Positions 1 through 7,500 of a stretch of 23,992 nt of DNA are shown piece after piece. The notes under the pieces were generated by a model. The model did no database searches. It saw only the letters and a list, made by a program, of their open reading frames with translations, and had not been told where the DNA came from. Position 1 is the first letter of the stretch; each line of letters opens with the position of its first letter. The position numbers and the translations under genes were made by a program. Origin of the DNA: DATGUA01 sp035301545 (lineage in GTDB: Bacteria; Bacillota; Clostridia; Tissierellales; Tissierellaceae); assembly GCA_035301545.1 (NCBI GenBank), contig DATGUA010000028.1, forward strand, positions 1 to 23,992, given 5' to 3'.

Positions 1-779
1 TTAATTAATTCTAAATCAATTTCATTTTTTATAGATAGTTTTGAAAGAAAACTAATACCTAATTCTAATTCAATCATTCTTTTAATCATTTCATTACTGT
101 CTATATAAGATACTATATTTAAATCATCTAAGCTTATTTCTTTTTCTAGAAGTTTCCCTTCTATTAATTCTCTTGTACCAGAACCTTTTTTTCTAAAGAT
201 AAACTTCTCTGAAAGTAGAATATCAAAATCTGGAGGATTATTAATAGATGTAGGATAGTTCATATTATTAGGTACAGCTAATACAAGTTCATCTTCATAA
301 AAGTCTATATATTTTAACATTCGAGATGGATATTTAGCACCTACTATTCCAAAATTTTGTTTACCTACTATAATATCATCAACAATATCTTTTGAGTTTT
401 TATGGATAACAGAAAAGGAAACATCAGGATATATTTTTGTAAAATCTCTAATTATGTAAGGTAGTATATATTGCTCAGGTATAGAACTAGCGTTGATTTC
501 AATTTGACCTTCTATTCTTTGAGATTGCTCTATAATATTAAATTTAGCTTGTTCTCTAAGATCAAGTAATTCAGCGGCATATTTATAAAAGGATAGGCCT
601 GCATCAGTTAAAGTAATAGTTTTACTTCGTCGGTCTAAAAGTGTTGTTTTTAGTTCCTTTTCTAAATTTCTAATATTATTACTTACAGTAGGTTGAGTTA
701 AATATAATTCTTTTGCAGCTTTTGAAAAACTTTTATATTTTACAACTTTTAAGAAGCTTTCTAATTGGTTAAATTCCAT
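1..779 (-). CDS. LysR-family transcriptional regulator, probably selenium/sulfur associated (partial, C-terminus off window)
   Basis: Reading the complement from an ATG at 779 (preceded by AGGAGG at 787-792) gives an open frame of about 259 residues that is still open at the left edge. It begins MEFNQLESFLKVVKYKSFSK and continues into AAKELYLTQPTVSNNIRNLE, the classic LysR winged helix-turn-helix in residues 1-60. A substrate-binding-like effector domain follows from about residue 90. LysR proteins are usually near 295 residues, so about 35 are missing. The gene lies 21 bases downstream of the desulfurase-like gene on the same strand, so the two are probably co-transcribed. The neighbours (YedE, TusA, DUF3343) match the known context of selenium-metabolism-associated LysR regulators. 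By inference it controls the divergent promoter region at 1950-2144. The effector is unknown. Confidence 0.9.
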   Translation of the reverse strand, partial: MEFNQLESFLKVVKYKSFSKAAKELYLTQPTVSNNIRNLEKELKTTLLDRRSKTITLTDAGLSFYKYAAELLDLREQAKFNIIEQSQRIEGQIEINASSIPEQYILPYIIRDFTKIYPDVSFSVIHKNSKDIVDDIIVGKQNFGIVGAKYPSRMLKYIDFYEDELVLAVPNNMNYPTSINNPPDFDILLSEKFIFRKKGSGTRELIEGKLLEKEISLDDLNIVSYIDSNEMIKRMIELELGISFLSKLSIKNEIDLELI

Positions 780-800
780 ATTAATACCTCCTTTAGGATG

Positions 801-1949
801 TCATTTCTTTATTATATCATTTATAGAATTTATTGTGTATTTTATTTCTTCTATAGTATTAAAATGATTTAAGGAAAATCGGACAGTCCCATTTGGAAAA
901 GTACCTAAAGTCTTATGAGCAGAGGGAGCACAATGTAATCCACTTCGGGTCATAATACCATATTCTTTACTTAATTCATGGGCAATAATACCATTATCAC
1001 CATCTATGAAATCAATTGATAGTAATCCAGTTCTATTAATAGTATTTTCTTTACCAATGAGCTTAATCTTGTCCATATTAAGTAAGTCTTCTAAGAACTT
1101 GTCCAAAAGAAACATTTCTTCTTCTCTAATATTTTTAATACCATAATCAAATAGATATTTTAATGCTGCATTTAATCCATAAATACCTGGAATATTTAAA
1201 GTACCTGCTTCGAATTTATCAGGCATATATTCTGGTTGTATTTCAGCATCAGATAGACTACCAGTACCACCTTCAATAAGTGGTTTAACTTTTTTTGAAA
1301 TTTTGTCATTGATTACAAATCCACCTATTCCTTGAGGTCCTAATAATCCTTTATGACCTGTAAAACCTATAGCATCTGCATTTAATTTTTCAATATCCAT
1401 ATCTAAAAATCCAGCTGTTTGAGCTCCATCTATTATGAAATATATATTATATTTTTTACAGATTTTCCCTACTTCTTCTAAATCTAATATAGTACCAGAT
1501 ACATTTGAACCATGAGACATTATTATAGCTTTTGTATTAGGCTTGATTGTTTTTTCTAAGTCTTCAATATGTAGTTCTCCTAATTGATTACATTGTATTC
1601 TAGTGTATTCAACCTTGTCTCCAAAAGAGTTTAAAGGTCGCATGACTGCATTATGCTCCATTGAAGATACTATTACATGATCTTTTTCTTTTAATAACCC
1701 TTTTATTAATACATTCATACTTTCAGTTACACTTTTTGTAAAGATTATATTTTCTGCTTTGTTAAAATTAAATAATTTGCATAATAGTTCTCGAGTTTCA
1801 AATACTGTATTTTCTGTTTCGTATGATAACTCATAAGCTCCGCGATTTACATTAGTACCTATATTTAAAATATAATTAGACATACTTTCAGCAACATTTG
1901 GTGCTTTAGGGTATGATGTAGCTCCATTGTCTAAATAAATATATTCCAT
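801..1949 (-). CDS. Class-V aminotransferase / cysteine desulfurase-like PLP enzyme (possible selenocysteine lyase)
   Basis: This 382-residue protein has the fold type I layout of NifS/CsdB-like enzymes. It begins IYLDNGATSYPKAP, has the S-HGSNVSG and IIDGAQTAG segments of the PLP pocket, and the PLP-binding lysine in FTGHKGLLGPQG (K200). The catalytic cysteine sits in RSGLHCAPSAHKTLG (C340), followed by TVRFSLN. The family takes sulfur from cysteine, or selenium from selenocysteine, as an enzyme-bound persulfide or selenide and releases alanine. The length is typical and the ATG at 1949 has an AGGAAGGG-type site upstream. It is the first gene of the leftward LysR operon and diverges from YedE and TusA. 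By context it probably feeds Se or S to the TusA/DUF3343 carriers; substrate preference cannot be read from sequence. Confidence 0.88.
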   Translation of the reverse strand: MEYIYLDNGATSYPKAPNVAESMSNYILNIGTNVNRGAYELSYETENTVFETRELLCKLFNFNKAENIIFTKSVTESMNVLIKGLLKEKDHVIVSSMEHNAVMRPLNSFGDKVEYTRIQCNQLGELHIEDLEKTIKPNTKAIIMSHGSNVSGTILDLEEVGKICKKYNIYFIIDGAQTAGFLDMDIEKLNADAIGFTGHKGLLGPQGIGGFVINDKISKKVKPLIEGGTGSLSDAEIQPEYMPDKFEAGTLNIPGIYGLNAALKYLFDYGIKNIREEEMFLLDKFLEDLLNMDKIKLIGKENTINRTGLLSIDFIDGDNGIIAHELSKEYGIMTRSGLHCAPSAHKTLGTFPNGTVRFSLNHFNTIEEIKYTINSINDIIKK

Positions 1950-1991
1950 AGAATCCCTTCCTCTATATATTAAAATAATGATTATAAAACC

Positions 1992-2020
1992 ATTATATTA
2001 GTTTAAAAGGCTTTATACAA
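1992..2020 (-). promoter_or_regulatory. Sigma-A-type promoter of the desulfurase-LysR operon
   Basis: On the minus strand a TTGTAT -35 box (2015-2020) and a perfect TATAAT -10 box (1992-1997) are separated by 17 bases. Transcription would start near 1985, about 36 bases before the ATG at 1949. The candidate LysR box at 2025-2041 abuts the -35 side. Confidence 0.65.
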
Positions 2021-2024
2021 TTAG

Positions 2025-2057
2025 TATAGACTTTACCTATAGTGTATCAAATACTAT
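2025..2057. promoter_or_regulatory. Candidate LysR-binding site: two overlapping inverted repeats between divergent promoters
   Basis: TATAG-N7-CTATA (2025-2041) is a perfect 5-bp dyad with LysR-box (T-N11-A) geometry. Overlapping it, 2039-2057 forms an imperfect dyad, ATAGT-N9-ACTAT. Both lie between the leftward -35 box and the rightward promoter. Relative to the predicted rightward start (near 2106) they are centred at about -73 and -58, where LysR activators usually bind. Their position next to a LysR gene is the main support; binding is inferred. Confidence 0.5.
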
Positions 2058-2069
2058 TACTATAATCTA

Positions 2070-2099
2070 TTGTACTTTAAAAACTAATATTGTTAAAAT
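2070..2099 (+). promoter_or_regulatory. Candidate promoter of the yedE-tusA-DUF3343 operon (extended -10)
   Basis: TAAAAT at 2094-2099 matches five of six -10 positions and is preceded by TGT, an extended -10. A weak -35, TTGTAC, lies at 2070-2075 with an 18-base spacer. A weak -35 with an upstream dyad is the pattern expected of an activator-dependent promoter. A TATAAT at 2061-2066 is an alternative but has no good -35 box. Confidence 0.45.
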
Positions 2100-2144
2100 A
2101 TTATTGAAGATAAAGATAAGTTAAATACATAGGAGGAGAGATTT

Positions 2145-3224
2145 ATGAAAGGGAAAAGAGGAATGATAATCGGAGGTGGATTAGTAGGAATTATATCTGT
2201 TCTACTAGTACATTTGGGAAATCCTGGAAATATGGGTTTTTGTATAGCTTGTTTTTTACGAGACACAGCTGGTGGTATAGGATTACATAGGGCAGAAGTA
2301 GTACAATACATAAGACCTGAAATTATTGGCCTTGTATTTGGAGCATTTTTACTATCATTAAAAAATAAAGAATTTCAATCTAAAGGTGGATCATCACCTT
2401 TTACTAGATTTATGTTAGGAATAGTTGTTATGATAGGTTCTTTAATATTTTTAGGTTGTCCTTTAAGAATGATTTTAAGACTTGGTGGTGGAGATCTAAA
2501 TGCTATATTTGGAATAGTTGGTTTTGTAGCTGGTGCATTTATAGGAGTACAATTTTTAAATAAAGGATTTAATCTTAAAAGAAATTATAAAATGAATCAA
2601 TTTGAAGGATATCTTTATCCAGCCGTAAATGTAGGCTTTTTAATATTACTTTTAGTGGCTCCAGCATTTATATTCTTTAGTCAAGAAGGACCTGGTTCAA
2701 TGACAGCACCTATAATTATATCTCTTGCAGCAGGTTTAATAGTAGGTGGATTATCACAGAGAACTAGATTATGTATGGTTGGTGGAACTAGAGATATGAT
2801 TATGTTTAAAGATCAACATCTTTTAATAGGTTTTCTTTCTATATTAGTGTTTAGCTTTATTGGAAATTTAATTACAGGAAGTTTTAATTTAGGATTTGTG
2901 GATCAACCTGTAGCTCATACTGAGGGTTTGTGGAATTTCCTTGGAATGGTATTAGTAGGTTGGGGCTCAGTACTATTAGGTGGATGTCCTTTAAGGCAAC
3001 TTATTCTATCTGGAGAAGGTAATATAGATTCTGTTATAACAGTAATGGGGTTAATGGTTGGGGCAGCTATATCTCATAATTTTGGACTAGCTTCAAGTGG
3101 AGAAGGTACTACTTTTAATGGAAGAATAGCGGTAATTATATGTTTTGTATTTGTAGGATTTGTTTCCTATTTTAATTCATCAGAATTATTTAAAAATAAA
3201 TCTAAAACAAAGGAGATGGCTTAA
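2145..3224 (+). CDS. yedE: YedE/YeeE-family selenium- or sulfur-related membrane transporter
   Basis: This 359-residue polytopic membrane protein has an internal duplication. Each half carries a cysteine next to an Arg-Asp pair (C33/C36 before FLRD, C210 before MVGGTRD) and then a GCPLR signature (C105 and C281). These are hallmarks of the YeeE/YedE family (PF04143), whose characterised YeeE members move thiosulfate using conserved cysteines. The selenium-associated YedE branch is recognised by co-occurrence with selenium genes. Here a TusA-like gene follows with a TAATG stop/start overlap, then DUF3343, with LysR and a desulfurase divergent. The ATG has GGAGGAG upstream. The likely role is import of a reduced selenium or sulfur species. 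The substrate is an inference from neighbours, since sequence alone does not separate Se from S. Confidence 0.85.
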   Translation: MKGKRGMIIGGGLVGIISVLLVHLGNPGNMGFCIACFLRDTAGGIGLHRAEVVQYIRPEIIGLVFGAFLLSLKNKEFQSKGGSSPFTRFMLGIVVMIGSLIFLGCPLRMILRLGGGDLNAIFGIVGFVAGAFIGVQFLNKGFNLKRNYKMNQFEGYLYPAVNVGFLILLLVAPAFIFFSQEGPGSMTAPIIISLAAGLIVGGLSQRTRLCMVGGTRDMIMFKDQHLLIGFLSILVFSFIGNLITGSFNLGFVDQPVAHTEGLWNFLGMVLVGWGSVLLGGCPLRQLILSGEGNIDSVITVMGLMVGAAISHNFGLASSGEGTTFNGRIAVIICFVFVGFVSYFNSSELFKNKSKTKEMA

Positions 3225-3430
3225 TGAATAAAATAGATACATCTGGTATGTCTTGTCCTCAACCAGTATTAATGACTAAGAAAGCTCTAGAAAAGGATCC
3301 TAATGGTTTAGATATTATAGTAGATAATAATACAGCAAGAGAAAATGTAGAAAGATTTCTCAATCACTCAGGATATAATCCATCAATTGAAGAAGACGGA
3401 GAAGTATTCATAATAAAGGCTAGGAAATAG
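3224..3430 (+). CDS. TusA-family sulfur/selenium carrier protein
   Basis: This 68-residue protein has the TusA/SirA fold signature near its start, DTSGMSCPQPVLMTKKAL. The CPxP motif places the reactive cysteine at C11. The family carries sulfur as a persulfide or, in YedF-like members, probably selenium. It corresponds to the TusA domain alone; the longer YedF proteins of about 200 residues have a further C-terminal domain that is absent here. Its ATG overlaps the yedE stop codon by one base (TAATG), implying translational coupling and a direct partnership with the transporter. The next gene starts two bases after its stop. Confidence 0.85.
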   Translation: MNKIDTSGMSCPQPVLMTKKALEKDPNGLDIIVDNNTARENVERFLNHSGYNPSIEEDGEVFIIKARK

Positions 3431-3432
3431 GT

Positions 3433-3669
3433 ATGGAATATATGGTTTTGTTTTTTACACATTCCGGGGCAATTAAATTTCAAAGAAAATGTAAGAAGAA
3501 TAATATTGAATGTGAACTTATGCCTGTATCTAGGAGTCTATCTTCTAATTGTAGTATTAGTGCTAAAATTAAAGTAGAAGATAGTATAGATGAATTAATT
3601 GATGATGAAGTAGAAAAAGTATTTTCAATTCAAGATGGTGAGAATAAATTAGTTTATGAAGGTGAATAA
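3433..3669 (+). CDS. DUF3343 putative Se/S carrier-like protein
   Basis: This 78-residue protein matches the DUF3343 (Se_S_carrier, PF11823) pattern. It opens with a short beta segment, YMVLFFTHSGAIKFQRKCKK, followed by PVSRSLSSNC with a conserved-type cysteine at C40. C20 and C27 are additional. The family is thought to work with YedE/TusA-type proteins in selenium or sulfur trafficking, but no biochemical activity is established. It is the last gene of the rightward operon; a strong terminator follows immediately. Confidence 0.75.
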   Translation: MEYMVLFFTHSGAIKFQRKCKKNNIECELMPVSRSLSSNCSISAKIKVEDSIDELIDDEVEKVFSIQDGENKLVYEGE

Positions 3670-3672
3670 AAG

Positions 3673-3714
3673 AAAAAAGGACTTACCCAAATTTATTTGA
3701 GTAGGTCCTTTTTT
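3673..3714. terminator. Bidirectional intrinsic terminator
   Basis: GGACTTAC (3679-3686) pairs with GTAGGTCC (3701-3708), with one G-U pair. The stem continues inward through CAAAT/ATTTG across one mismatch. A T run follows on the plus strand and an A run precedes it, so it can serve both the DUF3343 operon and the converging gene at 3724-4287. Confidence 0.9.
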
Positions 3715-3723
3715 AATTTAATA

Positions 3724-4287
3724 TTATTCCATTCTCTCCCATTTCATTTCTTTCCCAGAATCATCATATTTCTTTCTTTTAGCTGTTATATTATCTATTT
3801 CTATAGAATAGACATTAACTCTTTCTAATCCTGCCTTAATAGCAGCAGGGAAATAGTCCATTTTGTCAGGAGTGTATTTTTTGCATATTAATCTTAAAGC
3901 TTTAATTTTTTTCTTTTTATTTTCTACTAGATTTACCTTTCCTCTTACCATAGTGGATGCAAATTCTGTAGTAAATACACTACTAATAAGTAGTACTGTT
4001 CTTGATTCATCTTTTACTATCTCATCTAATTCTTCTGTAGAATAATTATCTGGTACTTGAACATCTTCTACAAATACTATATTAACTAGGGGATTGTTCT
4101 TAAATATTTTAACCTTTCTACCTTCTTGTGCAGAATGAAAATATAAAGTATTGCCATCTCTTACAATTGAAAGAGGAATATTATAGGGGTTATTTTCTTC
4201 ATCTATTACAGATAAAACACCATATCTTGACTTATCTATTATTTCTATACCAAATTTTTTACTCATTTCTCTATCTTTACGTCTCAA
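3724..4287 (-). CDS. Pyridoxamine 5'-phosphate oxidase-like flavin split-barrel protein (Nim-type)
   Basis: This 187-residue protein begins MRRKDREMSKKFGIEIIDKS and contains YGVLSVIDEENNPYNIPLSIV, LYFHSAQEGRKV and FTTEFASTMVRGKV. This arrangement is typical of the clostridial PNPOx-like (COG3467, NimA-like) split-barrel proteins that bind FMN or a related flavin. These are usually annotated as nitroimidazole-resistance-like or general flavin reductases, with natural substrates mostly unknown. The start is a TTG, supported by AAAGGAG at 4297-4303 with nine bases of spacing. The later ATG at residue 8 has no such site. It is monocistronic, ends at the shared terminator, and shows no functional link to the selenium genes. 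Confidence 0.85.
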   Translation of the reverse strand: MRRKDREMSKKFGIEIIDKSRYGVLSVIDEENNPYNIPLSIVRDGNTLYFHSAQEGRKVKIFKNNPLVNIVFVEDVQVPDNYSTEELDEIVKDESRTVLLISSVFTTEFASTMVRGKVNLVENKKKKIKALRLICKKYTPDKMDYFPAAIKAGLERVNVYSIEIDNITAKRKKYDDSGKEMKWERME

Positions 4288-4314
4288 AGGTAATCACTCC
4301 TTTATTATTTAATC

Positions 4315-4343
4315 ATCTTATATATATGGTATAATTAAAACAA
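4315..4343 (-). promoter_or_regulatory. Candidate promoter of the PNPOx-like gene
   Basis: On the minus strand TTGTTT (4338-4343) and TAAGAT (4315-4320) are 17 bases apart. A start near 4308 would place the ribosome site of the TTG-initiated gene just inside the transcript. Both boxes are imperfect in AT-rich sequence. Confidence 0.35.
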
Positions 4344-4367
4344 ATTAAAGGCAAAGAAAAAAGTTAT

Positions 4368-4404
4368 TATCTTAAATTTTTGTATAATTTAAAAATTTAA
4401 GATA
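4368..4404. repeat. Perfect 14-bp inverted repeat upstream of the M14 operon promoter
   Basis: TATCTTAAATTTTT (4368-4381) and its exact complement (4391-4404) flank a 9-base loop. The right arm ends two bases before the -35 box of the next promoter. There is no T tract after it on the plus strand, so it is not a normal rightward terminator. It could be an operator, or a leftward terminator given the T run at 4355-4363 read in complement. It is the main structured element of the gene-free stretch 4288-4592, together with the promoter and hairpin listed separately. Confidence 0.6.
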
Positions 4405-4406
4405 GG

Positions 4407-4435
4407 TTGACATAGTAAAAATGTAATGGTATTAT
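4407..4435 (+). promoter_or_regulatory. Strong sigma-A promoter of the peptidase/5-oxoproline operon
   Basis: A consensus TTGACA (4407-4412), a 17-base spacer and TATTAT (4430-4435), with TGG just before the -10 as an extended element. The start would be near 4442, giving a leader of about 150 bases before the TTG at 4593. Confidence 0.8.
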
Positions 4436-4516
4436 ATTAAAATATATAAAGAGAGATTTAACTTAGTAAAGTATAAAGAGTATATTGGAAATATAAAATA
4501 AATAAGATTTAAATTG

Positions 4517-4555
4517 AAACTTGTGTTGATTTATTAGCACAAGTTTTTTATTTTG
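4517..4555 (+). terminator. Intrinsic terminator hairpin in the operon leader (candidate attenuator)
   Basis: AAACTTGTG (4517-4525) pairs perfectly with CACAAGTTT (4538-4546) and is followed by a T-rich tract. It lies about 75 bases after the predicted start and about 40 bases before the first gene. It would therefore end a transcript of roughly 110 bases unless antitermination occurs. No known riboswitch, T-box or leader peptide is recognisable in 4442-4516. Confidence 0.75.
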
Positions 4556-4592
4556 GTGAAAGGGTCATGATATAGATAGTAGGAGGGATATT

Positions 4593-7500
4593 TTGACTAA
4601 GATTAGATTAAGAAAAGATCTAAATTGGGAAGAGAAGAAAAGGGCCATCGAAACAAGTCTTATAACAGGATTTTATTCTATTTCAGCAGAATTTCCAATT
4701 GTATCAATGAAAGAAGGAATAGAGATCCCAAAGGATTTAAAAGAGTTAGAAGAAGTGTATAAATCAGAAGACGAAGATTGGCCAAAAGATTATGTATCGT
4801 CTACTAAAGAATCTAAATCAATTTCAGAATCAGATTGGAGAAATAAAAAAGGATTAGAATCAATGTTTTCTAAAGGAATATTTTTAGAAGATAAAAATTA
4901 TGATCAGCTACCAGATAAATTAAATTTTAAGATAGATATTTCAAAGGAATGTGACATTTCAATCTTAATAGCAGCATGTAATTTTGCTTTTAGATATGGA
5001 ATGGAAACTACGGCTTTTGAAGGGCAGATTATAGCAGAAGAAGATTGGGCAGGAAATATATTAAGATTTAATAAAGATAAAAATTGTGGAATGAAACTTA
5101 TAAAAGAAAATAATAGAACTATTATTCAGATAAAAGGTGAAGGAAAAGAAATTGAAGATTTTTCTGCTAAGGTATGTGAGACTTTTCCTTTATTACCTAA
5201 TAGTAAGACCTGGATAGATAAGCTACAAGATATGACTGATAGTTTCGCTATGAGAGATCTAGATGGACAATTATCATATCTTAAGGCTTATAAAAATGAG
5301 TTAGAAGGATCTATTACTGGATATATGAGTCCAGAGATTGAAGAAAGATTAGACAATATTGAAGAAGAGTTTCCAAATATAGATTTTAAAAACCATAAAT
5401 CTTTAAAAAAGATATATGAGAAAAGTTATGATATTCCATGGGAAGTAGATGTATTTAAAGATATTTTAAATAAAAAGATTTATCATAATTTAAAACCAGA
5501 AGATAATGTAGAAATATATGGAGCTCTTAGTGAAGAACTAGATGTAAGAAATGGTTTAGTAAATGAAATTAAAGGAGAACTTAGTGGATTAGGAATTAAG
5601 TCTAAAAATATAGAAATAATAAATGGATATAAACAAGGTTTATCTTGGATTGAAGAGGTAATATTACCTAAATTATATGGAAAGAGTATAAAAGAAATAG
5701 AAATTAGATTTAAACCATTTCTTCCTAAAAGGGAAGAAGAATGGGTAGATGAGGATGGATCAGTACCTTCTTATGACAATATAGATACATGTGATCCGGA
5801 TAAATGGTTAGACCTACCAATTAGATATTTACAAGAACTGTATCCAGTAGATGATATTATTTCAGAATATCTTGGAATTCATAGAGATAAAATTAAATTT
5901 AGAATTTATGAAGGTAAAGAAGATATATCTTATAAATTTAAGGCTATTAGTCAAGATAATGAAAATATATTTACTGCTAGCTATAAGACTTCATACTCTG
6001 AAAGACCTTATTTAGATGATTTTCCTAAGATGGGAAAGGTACATCCATCTACAGGATTCATAAAGGTATATGTAAATGGAGAAGAAATTCTAATTCAGAA
6101 TATAAAAACAGATCTTGAAAATATCTGGGATATCTATCAAAAAGAAGTACTACCAGAATGTAAGGATATTATTGAAGAGAAGACAAAAGATAATATTGAT
6201 GTAGATGGTCAACCTTTTTTCTCTCAATTAAGATTAGAAGTAAGTGCATCAGAACCAGATTATAATTTATCTTTTAGAGAAGATATGATATCATCTTTAA
6301 ATGCTTTTCATGAAGATATTTATTTTGTAGGGATAGACTATTTTAAAAATTATGGTATAAAAAAGAATAATGTAGTATTAGATGCTCCAGGACTTATTTT
6401 ACCAATTATAAATAAAGGAACTGGTAAGCCAAGTTTCAAAGTAAGTTTATATGATGAGTTAGAAAGGAAACCAGTTATAGTAGCCAATAATAAGACTATA
6501 GAAAGTAAACTAAGTAGAAAAGAAATAGAACTTTATTTAAAAGAATTAAGATATAAAAAGGGTAAGGTTACTGGAATTTTAAAGACTAATATTAAAGATA
6601 GTAGATTGATTAGTTCTTATATGGAACTATTAGATCAGAAAGTATTAAGAGTTAGTAATGAATTTAGTAATATTGATATTTTACAAATAGATAATGGTGA
6701 AAATAGTTATAATGCTTCAATTATAAAGGAAGAAAAAGTTGGAAAGAATTTAAATATATTAGATATTGATTTAAATGAAGATAGATTGATAGGATATACA
6801 GAGTATTTGGAAATTATAAATCAGTTAAAACATGTACCTGGGATTGAAGTCTATGAAATAGCAAGATCTTATTTAGGAAGAAAAATTTATGCAATAGAGA
6901 TTTTACCAAGGGAAAAAGGTTATATTTCAAAAACAAAACGTATTACCAATCTTCCTTCAGAGATTATTAATTCTAGACATCATGCTAATGAGGTATCAGG
7001 GACTAATGCAACTCTTATGCTTTTAAAGAAGCTATTAACAGATGATAAGTATAAAGCACTTCCAGATAAATTAAATTTAGTCTTACTTCCAATGGAAAAT
7101 GTAGATGGGTCAGATATACATTATGAACTTCAAAAAGATAATCCAAATTGGAAATTACATGTTGCTAGATTTAATGCTGTGGGAAAAGAATTTTATTATG
7201 AATACTTTGATCCAGATACAATTTATAGAGAAGCTATGGGAATGACTAGGCTATGGTATAAATGGTTACCAGATGTAATTGTAGATAATCATGGTGTACC
7301 AAGTCATGAATGGGAACAACAATTTTCAGGGTATACATCTCCTTCTTATAAAGGATTTTGGTTACCGAGGGCCTTATTATATGGATATTTTTGGACTATA
7401 GATAATGAAGAATATAAGAGTAATTATCCTGTAAATAAAAAGGTTGAAGAAGTAATTGCAGATAAGATTTCAAAAAATGAAGAAATTACTAGATGGAATA

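Noticed and set aside
2093..2311. A 72-codon open frame on the minus strand inside the start of yedE
   Set aside because: It is antisense to a well-supported membrane protein gene, and its proline-rich translation has no family resemblance.
3863..4334. Two short plus-strand frames opposite the PNPOx-like gene
   Set aside because: They are the hydrophobic-looking complement of a gene with clear family motifs and have no ribosome sites.
4442..4592. T-box or known riboswitch in the peptidase operon leader
   Set aside because: There is no T-box AGGGTGGNACCGCG sequence and no recognisable aptamer core, so it is reported only as an unassigned attenuator candidate.
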